Assembly (NCBI GenBank): GCA_947625175.1
Contig: CANQNI010000084.1
Span: 1 to 6,631, forward strand
DNA from: an uncultured Eubacteriaceae bacterium
Lineage (GTDB): Bacteria > Bacillota > Clostridia > Eubacteriales > Eubacteriaceae
Length of the DNA: 6,631 nt
Reading direction: 5' to 3'
A program made the translations under genes and the position numbers. Below the pieces are notes generated by a model, which did no database searches, was not told the origin of the DNA, and was given only the letters and a program-made list of their open reading frames with translations. Shown here in pieces: positions 1 through 5,915 of this stretch (position 1 is the stretch's first letter; every line of letters begins with the position of its first letter).

Positions 1-847
1 TAGTAGCTGATGAAAACGGGAATATTCTTTCGTATCGACTGATACCACTTTTATCTTTTGTTATATAACGAAACAATTTTCTGGTTAAGGTTGGAGGGAT
101 TGTGATATCTCTAATACTTTTTTTAGTTTTAGGTTTAGTTGTAATATCTTTTCCCTTTAATCGTTGATAGGTTTTTCTTACTTTAATAGTATTATTAATA
201 GGATCAAGATCAGCTGGCGTTAAGGCTAATAATTCTCCTACTCTCATTCCAGTAAAATATAAAACTTCAATCGCTAAACTATGATCTGGTCGAATTTCTT
301 CAACTACCTTATTAAACTGGTAATATTCATCTAGTGTCCAAAACTTCTTTTCTTCAGCACTAGAAGAGCCAATACTTCCTGCTTTAGTACAAGGATTTTC
401 TTCTAATTCATAAAAATTAACAGCGAAATTAAAGACAGCATTTAACTGATTATTGATTGATTTCAAATAAGTTTGAGAATATTTCTTTCCATTAGGTTTT
501 TCTTCTTCTAAAATAATATTCTGCCAAATCCGAATATCGCGTGGTTTGATTGAATCTATCCTTCTATTTTGAAAATATGGAATTATCTTACTTTCCAGCA
601 AATATTTCTTTTGTTCATAAGAGCTCATCTTTACCCGGTTTTTAACGTCTTCAAGATATAACCTGGCATAATACTCGAAAGATTCATTCTTCATGTCATT
701 AATTTCTAAAAATTCTTTTTCGAATTTTAAAGCGTCTCTTTTTAGGCGGAATCCCCTTTTTCTTTTACGTTTTCTCTTTCCTTCAGAATCAGTATAATAA
801 AACTGGGCCGTCCAGGTATTTCTCTTTTTATCTTTAATTGCACTCAT
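1..847 (-). CDS. Tyrosine recombinase / integrase, partial (C-terminus beyond the left edge)
   Basis: A phage- or ICE-type site-specific integrase that would recombine element and chromosomal attachment sites. Reading from ATG at 845-847, 282 codons are open to base 2. Residues 1-48 resemble an AP2-like arm-DNA-binding domain (NTWTAQFYYTD, then alternating Lys/Arg at 24-31, then GFRLKRDA). Residues about 55-150 are the helical core-binding domain. The catalytic domain starts near 165 with FWTLDEYYQF; TGMRVGELLAL carries the catalytic Arg202 and PKTKKSIRDI the beta-hairpin Lys240. The HxxR box, last His/Trp and Tyr nucleophile lie outside the window, so intactness cannot be judged. The start is supported by GAGG at 855-858, seven bases upstream. 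It points out of the window, with no excisionase or other phage gene behind its 5' end. The family is certain; the element it serves is unknown. Confidence 0.93.
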   Translation of the reverse strand, partial: MSAIKDKKRNTWTAQFYYTDSEGKRKRKRKRGFRLKRDALKFEKEFLEINDMKNESFEYYARLYLEDVKNRVKMSSYEQKKYLLESKIIPYFQNRRIDSIKPRDIRIWQNIILEEEKPNGKKYSQTYLKSINNQLNAVFNFAVNFYELEENPCTKAGSIGSSSAEEKKFWTLDEYYQFNKVVEEIRPDHSLAIEVLYFTGMRVGELLALTPADLDPINNTIKVRKTYQRLKGKDITTKPKTKKSIRDITIPPTLTRKLFRYITKDKSGISRYERIFPFSSAT

Positions 848-931
848 GTTATTTCCTCTTCATAAAGAATTGAGCAAATAATGATAGTAAAAAACCTATT
901 GGTAATAGAATTAATAAAACATTAAAGAAGA

Positions 932-961
932 ATCTTAAAAAAATGGATAAAATAATGTAAA
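932..961 (-). promoter_or_regulatory. Weak candidate promoter of the integrase
   Basis: On the minus strand TTTACA (956-961, five of six -35 matches) is followed after 18 bases by TAAGAT (932-937, four of six -10 matches). It lies between the hydrolase terminator and the integrase start, so the integrase probably needs its own promoter here. In such AT-rich DNA matches of this quality occur by chance. Confidence 0.25.
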
Positions 962-979
962 TTTAATGATATAAATTTC

Positions 980-1012
980 AAAAAGCCAATGGAAAAAATC
1001 CATTGGCTTTTT
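980..1012 (-). terminator. Rho-independent terminator of the glycoside hydrolase gene
   Basis: A perfect 13-bp inverted repeat (arms 980-992 and 1000-1012, core GCCAATGG/CCATTGGC) with a 7-base loop begins one base after the hydrolase stop codon. Its 3' arm ends in five T on the minus strand. The stem is symmetric and would also fold on the plus strand, but no plus-strand gene precedes it, so its job is to end the hydrolase transcript and insulate the integrase. Confidence 0.88.
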
Positions 1013-1013
1013 A

Positions 1014-2738
1014 TCAAGAAGAAACCTTTTCAAACTCATTGAACAAAGCTTTAGAAGTCTTGAGCGCAGTTTCTTTATCTAATTTTAATATCTCTCTATC
1101 ATAAGTAAGAAGACCATTTACTTCGTCTTCAACATCAGAAAGTTGTGTATAAACCAGAGCTGATAATCCTTTTTTAATGCGGGGTAAAATAGTTTTCATT
1201 AACAAATTATTATACCTGTAGGATAATTCCTCTCCACTTTGAGCTGTTCCATATCCGTAAATTTGATCAGTATAAAGATGGTCGGGATGAGGATAAGCTA
1301 TTCCACCATATTCAGTCAGGGCTACTGTTCGGTTTTTTTCCTGATGAATATAAGGAGGATAAAAATAATGATGTAAAGAAAGAAAGTCACCACCTCCTTG
1401 ATCAAACCAACCACTGGCTTCATCCACTAACCGGGTTGGATCCCATTTCTTTAATAATGATGTAGCTTTCTTGGCATCGAATTGTCCCCAACCCTCATTA
1501 AATGGAACCCAGGCAATTATACTAGGATGTTTATCAAGAGTTTTAACCATATCTTCAAGTTGTTCATAATAACGGGTACGTTCTTTTTTATTATCTCGAG
1601 CAAAAAATTTATAAAATTTATCAGGAAATCGTCTTAAAGCCGGTTGTGCCATATTAATTAATTTAGTTAAAAACCAGGATGGATATTTACCTCCTCCATT
1701 AACCATATCTTGCCAGACAATCATTCCACTTTTATCACAATGATAATACCAGCGTTCGGGTTCTACTTTTGCATGTTTGCGTAATAAATTAAAACCAAGC
1801 TCTTTGGCTGTTAAAATATCATCTAGCATTGCTTGATCAGAAGGAGGAGTATAAAGTCCGTCTGGCCAATAGCCCTGATCTAATAGACCATGGAGAAAAT
1901 AAGGTTTATTATTTAAAAATACTCTTAAAACTCCTTTACTATCTGGTTCTAAAGAAACTTTTCTAAAAGCAAAATAACTTGTAACAGTATCACCATCAGG
2001 TAATTTTACTTTTACATCATATAAGGCAGGGTGTTCTGGAGACCAAAGATATAGCTCATCTTTTGGGATAGTTAAATTTAAATGACCCTTTTTATCAGTT
2101 TTACCTTTTGCTATTTCTTTACCTTCATAATAAATAGTAATTTCTGCATTATCAGGATTTGGAGCAATAATAGTTATATTAACTTTACCTGAATCAATAT
2201 CAGTTTTATATTTTATTTCTTTAATATAATTTTCTGGAACCTGTTCCATCCAAACAGTTTGCCAAATACCGCTTTGAGCAGGATAATACATCCCTCCCGG
2301 ATTTAAAGTCTGTTTACCTCTTAATTGATCTCCTGTATCTGAAGGATCACTAATAGTTACTAATATTTCATTTTCTCCAGGCTTTAAAGCTTCAGTTATG
2401 TCAATCGTAAAGGGAAGATAACCTCCCCAGTGTTCACCTACTACTTTATCGTTTACAATAATACGACAAAAATCATCAACAGCGCCAAAATGAAGTAAAA
2501 TTCTATCCATAGTGTTAGGAATATTAATTTTTCTGGAATAATGAAGCCATTGATCAGGAAGTAAAGTTTTGTTAACTCCTGAACTTTTAGTTTCAGGAGA
2601 ATAGGGGACTAAAATTTCGCCATCCCAACCATAGGGCTTTTTGTCAGTTGATCTTATAGCATATTTCCACTTACCATTTAAATTTGTATAGTTTTCTCTT
2701 ACTAAAGAAGGACGAGGATATTCAGATAAAGGCTGCAT
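1014..2738 (-). CDS. Glycoside hydrolase family 2 enzyme (beta-galactosidase/beta-glucuronidase-like)
   Basis: A complete 574-residue family 2 glycosidase expected to release a terminal beta-linked sugar by a retaining mechanism. Domain order: N-terminal jelly-roll sugar-binding domain about 10-167 (NGKWKYAI, HFGAVDDF, GGYLPFTIDIT, SGIWQTVWME); immunoglobulin-like sandwich about 168-262; TIM barrel about 265-574. In the barrel, WVPFNEGWG supplies the acid/base Glu415 and LTEYGG the nucleophile Glu476. There is no signal peptide, so it should act in the cytoplasm on imported oligosaccharides. It is far shorter than E. coli LacZ and close to GusA in size. Substrate cannot be assigned: the Asn-x-Lys motif of true glucuronidases is not evident. 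GGAG at 2744-2747, five bases before ATG, supports the start. It is monocistronic with no transporter nearby, and divergent from the lipoprotein gene. No convincing promoter was found for it. Confidence 0.93.
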   Translation of the reverse strand: MQPLSEYPRPSLVRENYTNLNGKWKYAIRSTDKKPYGWDGEILVPYSPETKSSGVNKTLLPDQWLHYSRKINIPNTMDRILLHFGAVDDFCRIIVNDKVVGEHWGGYLPFTIDITEALKPGENEILVTISDPSDTGDQLRGKQTLNPGGMYYPAQSGIWQTVWMEQVPENYIKEIKYKTDIDSGKVNITIIAPNPDNAEITIYYEGKEIAKGKTDKKGHLNLTIPKDELYLWSPEHPALYDVKVKLPDGDTVTSYFAFRKVSLEPDSKGVLRVFLNNKPYFLHGLLDQGYWPDGLYTPPSDQAMLDDILTAKELGFNLLRKHAKVEPERWYYHCDKSGMIVWQDMVNGGGKYPSWFLTKLINMAQPALRRFPDKFYKFFARDNKKERTRYYEQLEDMVKTLDKHPSIIAWVPFNEGWGQFDAKKATSLLKKWDPTRLVDEASGWFDQGGGDFLSLHHYFYPPYIHQEKNRTVALTEYGGIAYPHPDHLYTDQIYGYGTAQSGEELSYRYNNLLMKTILPRIKKGLSALVYTQLSDVEDEVNGLLTYDREILKLDKETALKTSKALFNEFEKVSS

Positions 2739-2833
2739 AAAATCTCCAAATAATAGTTATTTTCAATAATTTATATCCTATTTGAATTAATCTAATTATT
2801 TTAAATAAATTAATGAAGATTTTAATCTATTAG

Positions 2834-2896
2834 TTGAAGGAAATATTGAGTAAATTTTACAATTTACTTAAAATTCAATTAACTTACGGGTATAAA
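2834..2896 (+). promoter_or_regulatory. Candidate promoters of the lipoprotein gene (two alternatives)
   Basis: Two plausible sigma-A promoters overlap here. The first is TTGAAG (2834-2839), 18 bases, TACAAT (2858-2863). The second is TTAAAA (2868-2873), 17 bases, TATAAA (2891-2896), which would start transcription about 25 bases before the ATG. Neither is a full consensus. In both cases the 20-bp palindrome at 2849-2868 overlaps or touches promoter elements. Confidence 0.35.
2849..2868. promoter_or_regulatory. 20-bp palindrome, candidate operator
   Basis: AGTAAATT-TTAC-AATTTACT is a perfect 8-bp inverted repeat with a 4-base centre, the size expected for a dimeric helix-turn-helix repressor. 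It sits in the divergent region between the glycoside hydrolase and the lipoprotein gene, over the -10 of one candidate lipoprotein promoter and at the -35 edge of the other. It has no T-run and weak pairing, so it is unlikely to be a terminator. No regulator gene is adjacent and the site occurs once in the window. Confidence 0.4.
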
Positions 2897-2927
2897 ATAT
2901 CTTAAATAAATTAATTATTTCTGGATC

Positions 2928-3335
2928 ATGAATAAGATTAAAATATTAATAAGCTTCTTTCTAATAATATTCATTTTCTTTATTTCTGGATGTTCTGAAG
3001 AAGTAAATAATACTAATGTAAGTACTGAAACTGGAAATGCCCAAAATATAGAAGATGATAAGGGAAAAGAAGATACTTTCGTTGAATCCTGTTTGAATTT
3101 AAGTGAAGAAGGAATCAGGAATCTACCACAAGAAGCATTTGAAGCTACTCCGGATAATAAAGTTCAATTAGAAGCCTCCTATAACAAAATGCTTGAAGAA
3201 TTAAACTATATTCAAAATTATTTAGATGAAAATAAAAATAATTATACTCCAGATGGATTAACCAGAATTCAGGATAAAATTTATGAATTAAGGGGAATTA
3301 TTCAATCTGCAATTGATACATTAGCAAATAAGTAA
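2928..3335 (+). CDS. Small putative lipoprotein, unknown function
   Basis: A 135-residue precursor. Lys3 and Lys5 precede a hydrophobic stretch (6-19) and the lipobox ISGC with Cys22, so signal peptidase II should cleave before Cys22 and leave a 114-residue protein anchored on the outer face of the membrane. Residues 23-52 are a polar, acidic, probably disordered linker rich in Asn, Glu and Thr. Residues about 58-135 look all-helical, with two long helices (about 77-103 and 108-133) split by NNYTPDG, suggesting an antiparallel helical hairpin. A second Cys (55) remains in the mature part. The ATG is the only reasonable start because an in-frame stop lies 21 bases upstream; the Shine-Dalgarno is weak (GGA two bases away). 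No family was recognised. It is transcribed alone, towards the hairpin array. Confidence 0.85.
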   Translation: MNKIKILISFFLIIFIFFISGCSEEVNNTNVSTETGNAQNIEDDKGKEDTFVESCLNLSEEGIRNLPQEAFEATPDNKVQLEASYNKMLEELNYIQNYLDENKNNYTPDGLTRIQDKIYELRGIIQSAIDTLANK

Positions 3336-3337
3336 AA

Positions 3338-3365
3338 TGCTGGTAACTTTTAAAAGAAACCAGCA
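3338..3365 (-). terminator. Hairpin I of the array; probable minus-strand terminator
   Basis: TGCTGGT (3338-3344) pairs with ACCAGCA (3359-3365); the 14-base interior contains the palindrome CTTTTAAAAG. On the minus strand the stem is followed at once by TTTT and then ACTTATTT, as expected of a modest intrinsic terminator for transcripts from the phosphoesterase side. On the plus strand it starts two bases after the lipoprotein stop but has no T-run behind it. Confidence 0.5.
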
Positions 3366-3424
3366 CAGACTGTTGATAAAGTCTAATCTTAAAAATTCTA
3401 AGATTAGACTTTATCAACAGTCTG
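3366..3424. repeat. Perfect 26-bp inverted repeat (hairpin II of the array)
   Basis: Arms 3366-3391 and 3399-3424 are exact reverse complements over 26 bases, separated by a 7-base loop (AAAATTC). The arms begin CAGACTGTTG and end CAACAGTCTG. The stem is about twice as long as the other hairpins here, has no mismatch, and no T-run follows on either strand, so an ordinary terminator role is not convincing. It abuts hairpin I on the left and hairpin III on the right with no unpaired base. Neither arm recurs elsewhere in the window. It could be a structured transcript end, an RNase III target, a recombination footprint or the end of a small mobile repeat. Confidence 0.9.
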
Positions 3425-3451
3425 GGCTATTAAACTCTTGGTTTAATAACC
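3425..3451. repeat. Hairpin III of the array
   Basis: An 11-base arm (3425-3435, GGCTATTAAAC) pairs with 3441-3451 (GTTTAATAACC) around a 5-base loop, with a single C/A mismatch on the plus strand, which is a G-T wobble on the minus strand. It therefore folds better as minus-strand RNA. It begins on the base after hairpin II and ends one base before the stop codon of the minus-strand -1-frame ORF. Confidence 0.7.
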
Positions 3452-3667
3452 TTAAAGATTTTGAATTTCAATTTTGTTTATTATTTCTTCAATTGAAATA
3501 CCGGGATGTGTATAGTAAATTTGACTTACAAATCTGATTAATCTTTTATCAAATTCTTTCTTTTTATTTATTTGAGTTACTGACTTTCCTTTTTTAAGAT
3601 TTTTTACAATCTTTTTTATTTGATTAAAAGTTTGATCTGAGTTCAGATTAATTTTTTTATTTTTTAG
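3452..3667 (-). CDS. Startless 71-codon ORF in the -1 frame of the phosphoesterase; possible frameshifted C-terminal extension
   Basis: On the minus strand, reading from CTA at 3665-3667 (one base before the phosphoesterase stop, in its -1 frame), 71 sense codons run to TAA at 3452-3454. The frame has no ATG, GTG or TTG, and an in-frame TGA lies upstream inside the phosphoesterase gene, so the ORF cannot start conventionally and no Shine-Dalgarno is seen. Both other minus frames close within eight codons. The product is strongly basic (14 Lys and 2 Arg against 6 acidic) with a Lys-rich first half and a regular second half (RLIRFVSQIYYTHPG, then ISIEEIINKIE) that reads like a folded helical domain. 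A -1 shift on the A-run would give a 231-residue fusion. Alternatives are a small gene that lost its start, or a one-base deletion (real or sequencing error) in the homopolymer. No family was recognised. Confidence 0.5.
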   Translation of the reverse strand, partial: LKNKKINLNSDQTFNQIKKIVKNLKKGKSVTQINKKKEFDKRLIRFVSQIYYTHPGISIEEIINKIEIQNL

Positions 3668-4146
3668 TTTTTTTTTACGTTCTGATCAGTCAGATCAATT
3701 TTTTCAACATCAACTGTATTATTTTCTGGATCAATAAAGAGTAAAGCCATTGAAGCAGGTTTTCCAAAACGTCGTGGTCCACAACTACCAGGATTGAGCC
3801 AAATTTTATTTTCTTCATTAAAAAAATCGTAAACATGAGAATGACCATAAATGATAATGTCTGCAGGAATAGACTTCAGACCAATTTTACTTTTATCATG
3901 GATTATATAAACTTTTTTTCCAAATAAATCTAAAGTTTTATCCTTAGGTAATCTATCAGAAAGTTCCCGATCACAATTCCCTTGAACAGCGATAATTTCG
4001 TTTAAATTATTTAATTCATTTAAAACTTTATCAGTTGTTACATCACCAGCATGAATTACTAATTCACAATCTTTTAAAATTTCAGCTACTTCTGGTCTTA
4101 TCATATTATGCGTATCTGAAATAACACCAATTTTATGTACAGACAT
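3664..4146 (-). CDS. Metallophosphoesterase, YfcE/MJ0936 family
   Basis: A 160-residue cytoplasmic calcineurin-like phosphodiesterase, the usual full length for this family. All metal-site motifs are present in order: SDTH (Asp11, His13), HAGD (Asp35), GNCD (Asn57), IIHD (His83) and GHSH (His102, His104), followed by the conserved LNPGSCGPRR segment. The typical Thr-His-Gly-His at the fifth motif is here Ile-His-Asp-Lys, keeping the His ligand but changing its neighbours. Family members hydrolyse model phosphodiesters with Mn or Ni; the natural substrate is generally unknown. ATG at 4144-4146 fits the family N-terminus (HKIGVISDTH), though only a weak, distant AAGAAAG serves as Shine-Dalgarno. 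The gene is divergent from the LPD1 gene. Its stop sits directly on a slippery A-run leading into the -1-frame ORF. Confidence 0.93.
   Translation of the reverse strand: MSVHKIGVISDTHNMIRPEVAEILKDCELVIHAGDVTTDKVLNELNNLNEIIAVQGNCDRELSDRLPKDKTLDLFGKKVYIIHDKSKIGLKSIPADIIIYGHSHVYDFFNEENKIWLNPGSCGPRRFGKPASMALLFIDPENNTVDVEKIDLTDQNVKKN
3667..3676 (-). other. A9 run with -1 slippery heptamer A_AAA_AAC
   Basis: The last phosphoesterase codons are GTA AAA AAA AAC TAA. This places the heptamer A_AAA_AAC (3667-3673) in the zero frame immediately before the stop, inside a run of nine A (3668-3676). A -1 ribosomal shift here, or insertion of one A by polymerase slippage, leads into the 71-codon ORF. A small inverted repeat, ATCTGA/TCAGAT at 3635-3648, begins 18 bases downstream, further than usual for a stimulatory stem. 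No upstream Shine-Dalgarno-like stimulator is visible. Confidence 0.55.
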
Positions 4147-4196
4147 ACGTTTTTGCTTTCTTATTTATTAATCCATTTTATCATTAATAGAATTTA

Positions 4197-4230
4197 TATT
4201 TTTTTAATAATTAAGGTTATTAAAAAAATA
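4197..4230. promoter_or_regulatory. 34-bp A/T palindrome over the phosphoesterase promoter
   Basis: A perfect 14-bp inverted repeat (arms 4197-4210 and 4217-4230, each with a run of seven T or A) flanks TTAAGG. The right arm contains the candidate -10 of the phosphoesterase promoter. This suits an operator or a bent-DNA binding site better than a terminator, since no gene ends here and the stem is pure A/T. Function is inferred only. Confidence 0.4.
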
Positions 4231-4246
4231 CAGAATTATTTCTCAA
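4219..4246 (-). promoter_or_regulatory. Candidate promoter of the metallophosphoesterase gene
   Basis: On the minus strand TTGAGA (4241-4246, five of six) is followed after 16 bases by TTTAAT (4219-4224, five of six). Transcription would begin about 65 bases before the ATG. Its -35 lies six bases from the -35 of the divergent LPD1 promoter, so the two could share control. Confidence 0.45.
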
Positions 4247-4252
4247 AACTTC

Positions 4253-4286
4253 TTGACAAATTAAACTAAAATAAAGTAAATATAAT
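4253..4286 (+). promoter_or_regulatory. Consensus -35 and -10 hexamers with a 22-bp spacer, upstream of the LPD1 gene
   Basis: TTGACA (4253-4258) and TATAAT (4281-4286) are both perfect consensus hexamers but are 22 bases apart instead of about 17. No good partner for either exists at normal spacing. Either the promoter is deliberately poor and needs an activator that twists or bends the spacer, or only one hexamer is used. A start near 4293 would leave a leader of about 36 bases. Confidence 0.45.
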
Positions 4287-4319
4287 ATTAGAAAACAATC
4301 TTATCGGAATTTGAGTAAT

Positions 4320-4323
4320 GAGG
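4320..4323 (+). promoter_or_regulatory. Ribosome binding site fixing the LPD1 start at 4329
   Basis: GAGG lies five bases before ATG at 4329-4331. The longer reading from TTG at 4311 has only GGA two to three bases away, so the ATG is preferred and this site would fall inside the coding region if TTG were used. Confidence 0.7.
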
Positions 4324-4328
4324 TACTT

Positions 4329-5906
4329 ATGAAAACTCAAATTTACGATGATTTTGGCTTAAAAATAGATGGAGCCAAAAAATTTAATTATTCTAATAAT
4401 CCTACAAATATTAATTCTACTATTGAAACTGTTTCAAAAAATGTAATTTGGCCAGAACCAGAAATTGGTCAAAGAGATTTATTCGTTGATTTTATTATTC
4501 ACAAGCTTAGAGATTGTATTCGAACCACTTTTAAATCTGAAAATCCATTATTAATTGATGAATTTGTAAGTCAGGTCTTAGCCATTAAAGTATTAATGGA
4601 AAACGTAAAAACTGAAGAAGAAGCTATTAATGTTATTCGAAGACTCGACTTTGAAAAAAATGAAGATGGGAGTCCTTTATTTAACAAAAAGCTACTCTTT
4701 ACCAAACGTTTAAAATTCTGGGAATTAACCAGGAGTCAAATGGAACTGGAAGGTTTCGGATTAACCAAAGAGGAAAAAGATTTAAAAAGAATTAAGACAA
4801 TAGTTAAATCATTTATAATAAATTCGTCTTTCGAATTTAGAGAGAATTTTCTTATATTCAAGGAAAATAATCGGTCTTATACTTTTCCTATTAAAGATGG
4901 TTTAAGAAGAGAAGATCTTGTAATTGGGAAACTTATTATTGTCGATTCTGGTGTTGTTATTGGAATTAATAAGAGTTTAGAATATTACGAAAGTTATCTT
5001 CAAGTTTGTTTAGAGAAAGAAAGAGAAGATCTTAAAAATTCTCGGAAACGGATAAGAATTCAATTACCGCATTTAGAAAAAGTTCAACATATTGGTTCTG
5101 ACTATAGAAATAACCGCGATGTTTTACCTGAAGCTTTAAAAGATAAATTTAATTTTTATGGAGGTCAGTTTGGAAATTGGCTAACTCAAAAAGAAAGAGC
5201 TAAAGTTGTTAATCTTGCTTTTGATGCTTTTAGTGATTTAGCATATGCTCTTGATATAAAAGATAGAGATATTTCGTTTAATGGAGAATTAGGAATAGCT
5301 TTTGGTGCTAGAGGTCACGGTAAAAGTAATGCTCATTATGAACCAAGTTATCATGTAATTAATTTAACCAGATTAAGAGGAGCTGGATCTCTAGCTCATG
5401 AATGGGGACATGCTTTAGATCATAGATTAGCTGAAATTTATGGAGATAATTCAAAATTACTAACTGATCAGGAACGATCTGCTTTAAATAGTTTAAATAA
5501 TATTATTTCTGAATTAGTTAATATAACTAGTCAGTACCGGTTAGATAGTTTGGCTTTAGATACCTATGAGAATCGAAAAAAACCTTACTGGTCTCAAACA
5601 TCCGAAATGTTTGCCAGAGCTTTTAATACTTACGTTATTCAAAAATTGAAAACTAAAGGAATAATCAATGATTATCTTTGTTATGAGTTTGATATTTCAA
5701 TAAAAATAAATGAAGAAAGAAAGGCTTATGCTCATCCAATTGGAGCTAGTTGGGAGAGATTAGAGCCTCTATTGGATAATCTTGTTAACGATTTAAAACA
5801 AAAGGGAATCCTTCATCCTAGAGATGGGAATAATCATATAGGTAATATAGATACTGTTTATCATTTTGTAAATAGTTTGAATCTTGATCAAATATCCTTT
5901 TTTTAA
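4329..5906 (+). CDS. LPD1-domain polyvalent-type protein with zinc metallopeptidase motif
   Basis: A 525-residue protein whose C-terminal half is a large polyvalent-protein-associated domain 1 (LPD1), best known from phage, plasmid and conjugative-element proteins. Hallmarks (numbered from the ATG): FYGGQFGNW near 276-284, GELGIAFGARGHGK near 319-332, AHYEP near 335-339, VINLTR 343-348, then GAGSLAHEWGHALDH. The HExxH pair is His357 and His361 with Glu358, and His365 makes HExxHxxxH. A second conserved block, YWSQTSEMFARAF, holds Glu426, a possible further zinc ligand. Residues 1-245 are a mostly helical, charged region not recognised; about 230-245 may be coiled coil. No signal peptide or membrane segment is seen, so it should act in the cytoplasm. 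LPD1 usually sits within giant multidomain proteins; here it is nearly alone and monocistronic. Substrate is unknown; peptidase activity is inferred from the motif. Confidence 0.9.
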   Translation: MKTQIYDDFGLKIDGAKKFNYSNNPTNINSTIETVSKNVIWPEPEIGQRDLFVDFIIHKLRDCIRTTFKSENPLLIDEFVSQVLAIKVLMENVKTEEEAINVIRRLDFEKNEDGSPLFNKKLLFTKRLKFWELTRSQMELEGFGLTKEEKDLKRIKTIVKSFIINSSFEFRENFLIFKENNRSYTFPIKDGLRREDLVIGKLIIVDSGVVIGINKSLEYYESYLQVCLEKEREDLKNSRKRIRIQLPHLEKVQHIGSDYRNNRDVLPEALKDKFNFYGGQFGNWLTQKERAKVVNLAFDAFSDLAYALDIKDRDISFNGELGIAFGARGHGKSNAHYEPSYHVINLTRLRGAGSLAHEWGHALDHRLAEIYGDNSKLLTDQERSALNSLNNIISELVNITSQYRLDSLALDTYENRKKPYWSQTSEMFARAFNTYVIQKLKTKGIINDYLCYEFDISIKINEERKAYAHPIGASWERLEPLLDNLVNDLKQKGILHPRDGNNHIGNIDTVYHFVNSLNLDQISFF

Positions 5907-5915
5907 TAATAAAAG

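Noticed and set aside
848..979. Possible attachment site beside the integrase
   Set aside because: No repeated core, tRNA end or arm-type repeat series is visible; without both element ends it cannot be supported.
2801..2915. Direct repeat TTAAATAAATTAAT at 2801-2814 and 2902-2915
   Set aside because: Both copies are pure A/T in a very AT-rich spacer with no other linked structure, so chance is the simplest explanation.
3337..3537. Plus-strand 66-codon ORF beginning inside the hairpin array
   Set aside because: It consists largely of the three inverted repeats and then antisense sequence to the -1-frame ORF, has no Shine-Dalgarno beyond lipoprotein coding sequence, and its product shows no domain-like pattern.
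4311..4328. Alternative TTG start for the LPD1 gene, six codons upstream
   Set aside because: TTG has no properly spaced ribosome binding site, while the ATG at 4329 has GAGG five bases ahead of it.
4318..4332. Four-codon ATG reading frame overlapping the LPD1 start
   Set aside because: Too short, and its GAGG lies within it rather than upstream; it is simply the binding-site region of the LPD1 gene.
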